Shown here: positions 1-64,000 of the stretch, one piece after another
Layout of the letters: each line of letters begins with the position of its first letter
How positions within the stretch are numbered: position 1 is the first letter of the stretch
Assembly: GCA_054601695.1 (NCBI GenBank)
Contig: BAAHQB010000052.1
Location: forward strand, 372,001 to 436,000
DNA from: Amorphochlora amoebiformis
Lineage: Eukaryota > Cercozoa > Chlorarachniophyceae
Reading direction: 5' to 3'
DNA length: 64,000 nucleotides
Position numbers and translations under genes: made by a program
The notes under the pieces: generated by a model
What the model saw: the letters and a program-made list of their open reading frames with translations, nothing else
Database searches by the model: none
Told to the model about the DNA's origin: nothing

Positions 1-21461
<21,461 letters not shown>

Positions 21462-21662
21462 GAAGATGGAGTGGAAAGGCGCCGATATTCACGTCTTTAA
21501 GGCAGGGTGGCGACGAAATGAGGACACTGTCGGTCAACCCTCCATTGAACACAGCAGAACGAAATTTTAATTAAAATAATTATTTTCTATGGAGCAAGGT
21601 ATCAAATATTAGTTATGGGAATATCTTCCTTCGGATATGTAGTATTTCTGCAATTCTTCGCG
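21462..21662. promoter_or_regulatory. Divergent promoter between the ACAP-like and TAP42-like genes
   Basis: The two inferred start codons point away from each other across 201 bp with no TA array. The core is AT-rich (around 21565-21600) and otherwise of mixed composition. No clear TATA box or named motif could be assigned, so promoter function is inferred from gene arrangement only. Confidence 0.5.
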
Positions 21663-29685
<8,023 letters not shown>

Positions 29686-30571
29686 CCAGTGATCACGATC
29701 ATGAACATGTTCATTAATTTTAATAATTAACATTCGTTCACCAAGTTTCACTCCCGGAGAATCACTAGAATCATACACGGATAAACGCCAAGGACTTAAA
29801 TTTCTTCTTGGGTCTCGATACACATTGTTTGATATATTCTAGATATTGTAGAATGATTATCTAGAATTATAGAAATTGAGCAATGAATTTAACTTCACCG
29901 ACATGCAATTTTTGATTGTACAAACATTAAGTGTTAATTCTACCCTCTTTGTATAATTCTACCCTTAGATATATATTTGACTATTGCTGTTCCGATGGCA
30001 TTACTAATCAATTTTAGAACTTTTTTATCGCAAAAGCATATACTAGCCTGTGGCGTATAATATTAGATGTTATATTTATCATGATATCATGATTATATTT
30101 CATAGTGCAGTGTGTCAATATTACAATTTAATCTAGTTAATTGCAAAATAACCCCCATTTTCTCAGCCCCTCAAAATCAATTTCCCTCACATCCCTGACG
30201 TTTGAACACTAATTTAAAATGTCTTTTTACATCTCACGTCTGCTGGACGACGAAAATTATGAAGAGGCGGCACCAAACCCTTTCCTGCTCGTTTAAACCA
30301 AACTTGCCGCAAGTATCCTCAGATGCCTCCCCCCTTCCAGTTTTTTCGATGCTCATATAGCACACATATATTCTCAGTCTCATAAATACAATCAGAATAT
30401 ATTTTACATGCATAGAAGGTCAAGGAGGAGGGGAAAGCTCGCCGAGGGTTGTTGGCAACACCTATGAATCCTACATATTGGATCGAAATATACCACATAT
30501 CAAAATATGAATATAATAAAAAATACCGATATTTTTTATTAGTCCTAAACTTTTAATGTCACGCAAACCCG
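29686..30571. other. Intergenic, TA-poor
   Basis: AT-rich but non-repetitive DNA after the TAP42-like stop codon. A 25-codon ATG-initiated reading frame at about 30220-30295 (MSFYISRLLDDENYEEAAPN) could be a first exon of the WD-like gene to the right, but I found no convincing splice to it. Nothing else is recognised. Confidence 0.5.
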
Positions 30572-30955
30572 TCACTTTCTTGGCGCGAAATCTGATGGAT
30601 CTTGATGGCGTTCAGGTTTGCGGTGGGAACTGGCCTTAAGCTTGTAGTGATGCGTAAATGATGTGCAAACGAAGGCGAAGCCTCCACTCACGGCGAGAAC
30701 AAAGCGAACCTTCTTGTCGTGAATGTCGCACACGGAGACTGTTTTGTCGGAGGAACCTGTGATCATTACAGAGCCATTCGCAGAGAGGCGAAAACAATTG
30801 AGGTGACGGGTGTGATACATGAATAGACAGGTGTCGGGTTGAGGGAGTCGTTGTGTACCTCCAGGGTCACCGACACATAGTCGAAGCTTGTGATCTCTCG
30901 GCTGATGTGTCCGTAGCCGTGGAATATCAGGTCGGAGGCGTGTCTTGTTTGCCAA
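30572..30955 (-). CDS. WD40-repeat fragment, minus strand
   Basis: This open frame ends at 30572. Its second half reads as one WD40 blade: YHTRHLNCFRLSANGSVMI, then TGSSDKTVSVCDIHDKKVR, then a basic tail ending PRK. The first part, about 30823-30955, is antisense to a WD-like frame on the plus strand and is probably not real coding, so the true segment is likely about 30572-30825. It may be the last exon of a propeller gene or an inverted remnant. The specific family is not recognised. Confidence 0.4.
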   Translation of the reverse strand: MANKTRLRPDIPRLRTHQPRDHKLRLCVGDPGGTQRLPQPDTCLFMYHTRHLNCFRLSANGSVMITGSSDKTVSVCDIHDKKVRFVLAVSGGFAFVCTSFTHHYKLKASSHRKPERHQDPSDFAPRK

Positions 30956-31480
30956 TCAATGGAAAGAACGCTCTCGTTGCCTTCTCCGGATACAGAGTGT
31001 GTGAAGCTCCGTTGGCATGTGGGCTTTTTGACATGGACGACAGCGGCCAGCTGCTCTCGACTTCCGTTTTTCGGGGCTCCTGGCAGGGTTTAAGCGGCTC
31101 GCGGATCGCACTATCGGACGACGGCTCAGTGTTCATGATATCGCTTAGCGACGTCCGAGTCATTCGGGACTGTCAGACGGGCGAGACCCTGTGCAAGCTG
31201 CGTTGGCCTACCCACACCGTGTGCACTTTGTCAGGCGACCGGTCTGTGGGTGTTTGTGTACATGTATCTTCCGGACCGATCGCGACAAATTAGCCTGTGT
31301 GTGTTCAATAATCGTGGGTGGGCGCGAGAGTGCAGACGGGTGGTAAAAAGAGATCTACGTGAGGAACTAGACATGCTCAGTGAGACGATAGTGAGGGCTA
31401 AAGGAGGGTGGTTTGCAGGGGGGGGGGAGGAGGTATATGTGGAGGTGCCAACGGAGGTGTTCGGGCTGCCGTTTAGTTAA
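30823..31480 (+). CDS. WD40/beta-propeller-like protein, 3' part
   Basis: Two exons, 30823-31241 and 31294-31480 (TAA), are joined across a 52-nt GT-AG intron that restores the frame and matches the size of other short introns here. The first exon contains a blade start (YLQGHRHIVEACDLSADVSV) and later propeller-like strands (GLFDMDDSGQLLSTSVF, RIALSDDGSVFMISLSDVRV). The second encodes CVFNNRGWARECRRVVKRDL and an acidic tail. No start codon is seen; the frame opens at 30823 after a stop, so either a 5' exon is missing or this is a truncated copy. Family and function are not recognised. Confidence 0.45.
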
Positions 31481-32175
31481 GTTGACTTTGATAACTGGTC
31501 TAACTTAAATATTAATCAATCAGTGTCACCAAACTTTCAGTTGGGTGTTGTATGTATGTTTTTACACACATAATATATATATATATATAAATTATTATAT
31601 ATATATGTGTGTGTGTGTGTGTATATATGTCATCATGATATAAGTCTATATATGAATAATTCACATATCTAGTATATGAAGCATCATCTGAGATCAAGAT
31701 CATCATCCCTCATAGTCACTGATCTACGTACACTCAGACTCAGTAACCTACTACATATGCTAGATATACGGTATAATAATTATCACTAGCTGCACTACTA
31801 CACTAGTTCAACGTACTGGATCAAATCATTATTAATCTAATCAATTAACTCGATTAAGGTGCTAGCCGCTACCGGATAGCGCCTGTGTTATCATCTAGAT
31901 CATATCGCAAATCTAGTACTTTTGCAATGTCTTGATGATCATCAATATACTAATTTAATTTGAATTACCGGTTTGTGGTCGGTGCAGACCAGAGCACGGT
32001 ATGGTCTAGATGGTCTGCTATCGGATCATCATGATCAATGGATCCGACAGCCGGGTACTGGAGAATGACAAGTTTGAATTCATTGAAATAATGAACTAAT
32101 TTTATCGTACGTACCATCATGAATTGCTTCCCTGATCTGCACTGATAACTATTGCACATACTATTATACTGCAGC
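31481..32175. other. Intergenic between WD-like segment and the phosphoglucomutase 3' end
   Basis: AT-rich DNA with one short TA/TG microsatellite at about 31565-31630 and several copies of short words built on CTAGATC and ATCATGATC. No coding or RNA gene is recognised. Confidence 0.5.

Positions 32176-64000
<31,825 letters not shown>

Overview
This is nuclear DNA from an intron-rich eukaryote, probably microbial and possibly an alga. The evidence is four spliced housekeeping-type genes, GT-AG introns throughout, many degenerate TTAGGG/CCCTAA arrays, and a phosphoglucomutase whose long N-terminal leader looks like a signal plus transit peptide. I cannot name the lineage from sequence alone. 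Exon structures were read by hand: 89 exons averaging about 83 nt give roughly 7.4 kb of code in four genes. The reading phase is kept across all 85 inferred introns.

Layout, left to right. (1) Positions 1-21461, minus: a BAR-PH-ArfGAP (ACAP-like) gene, cut by the left edge inside the ArfGAP zinc finger. (2) 21663-29685, plus: a complete TAP42/IGBP1 (alpha4) gene, divergent from gene 1 with 201 bp between start codons. (3) 29686-32175: a mostly TA-poor stretch with WD40-like coding segments pointing outward on both strands. (4) 32176-48756, minus: a complete 22-exon phosphoglucomutase gene. (5) 48889-64000, plus: the first 25 exons of RPC2, the second-largest subunit of RNA polymerase III, divergent from gene 4 with 132 bp between start codons and cut by the right edge.

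The rest of the window is mainly intron, filled with (TA)n arrays, other microsatellites, CT/GA tracts and degenerate telomere-like arrays. Four short elements with ATTGT termini sit in introns between TA arrays. The introns nearest the two divergent promoters are short (52-288 nt) and free of TA arrays, and become kilobase-scale and TA-filled after the first few exons.

The most unusual signal is a set of decayed partial copies of exon edges, often with the splice site, in the adjoining introns. They occur in all four genes, mostly as direct copies and in three cases as inverted copies. Together with telomere-like arrays that begin or end at splice sites, this suggests an intron-growth process driven by TA and telomeric repeats that repeatedly copies neighbouring exon sequence. 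The genes themselves (vesicle-traffic GAP, PP2A regulator, sugar-phosphate enzyme, Pol III subunit) are not functionally linked.
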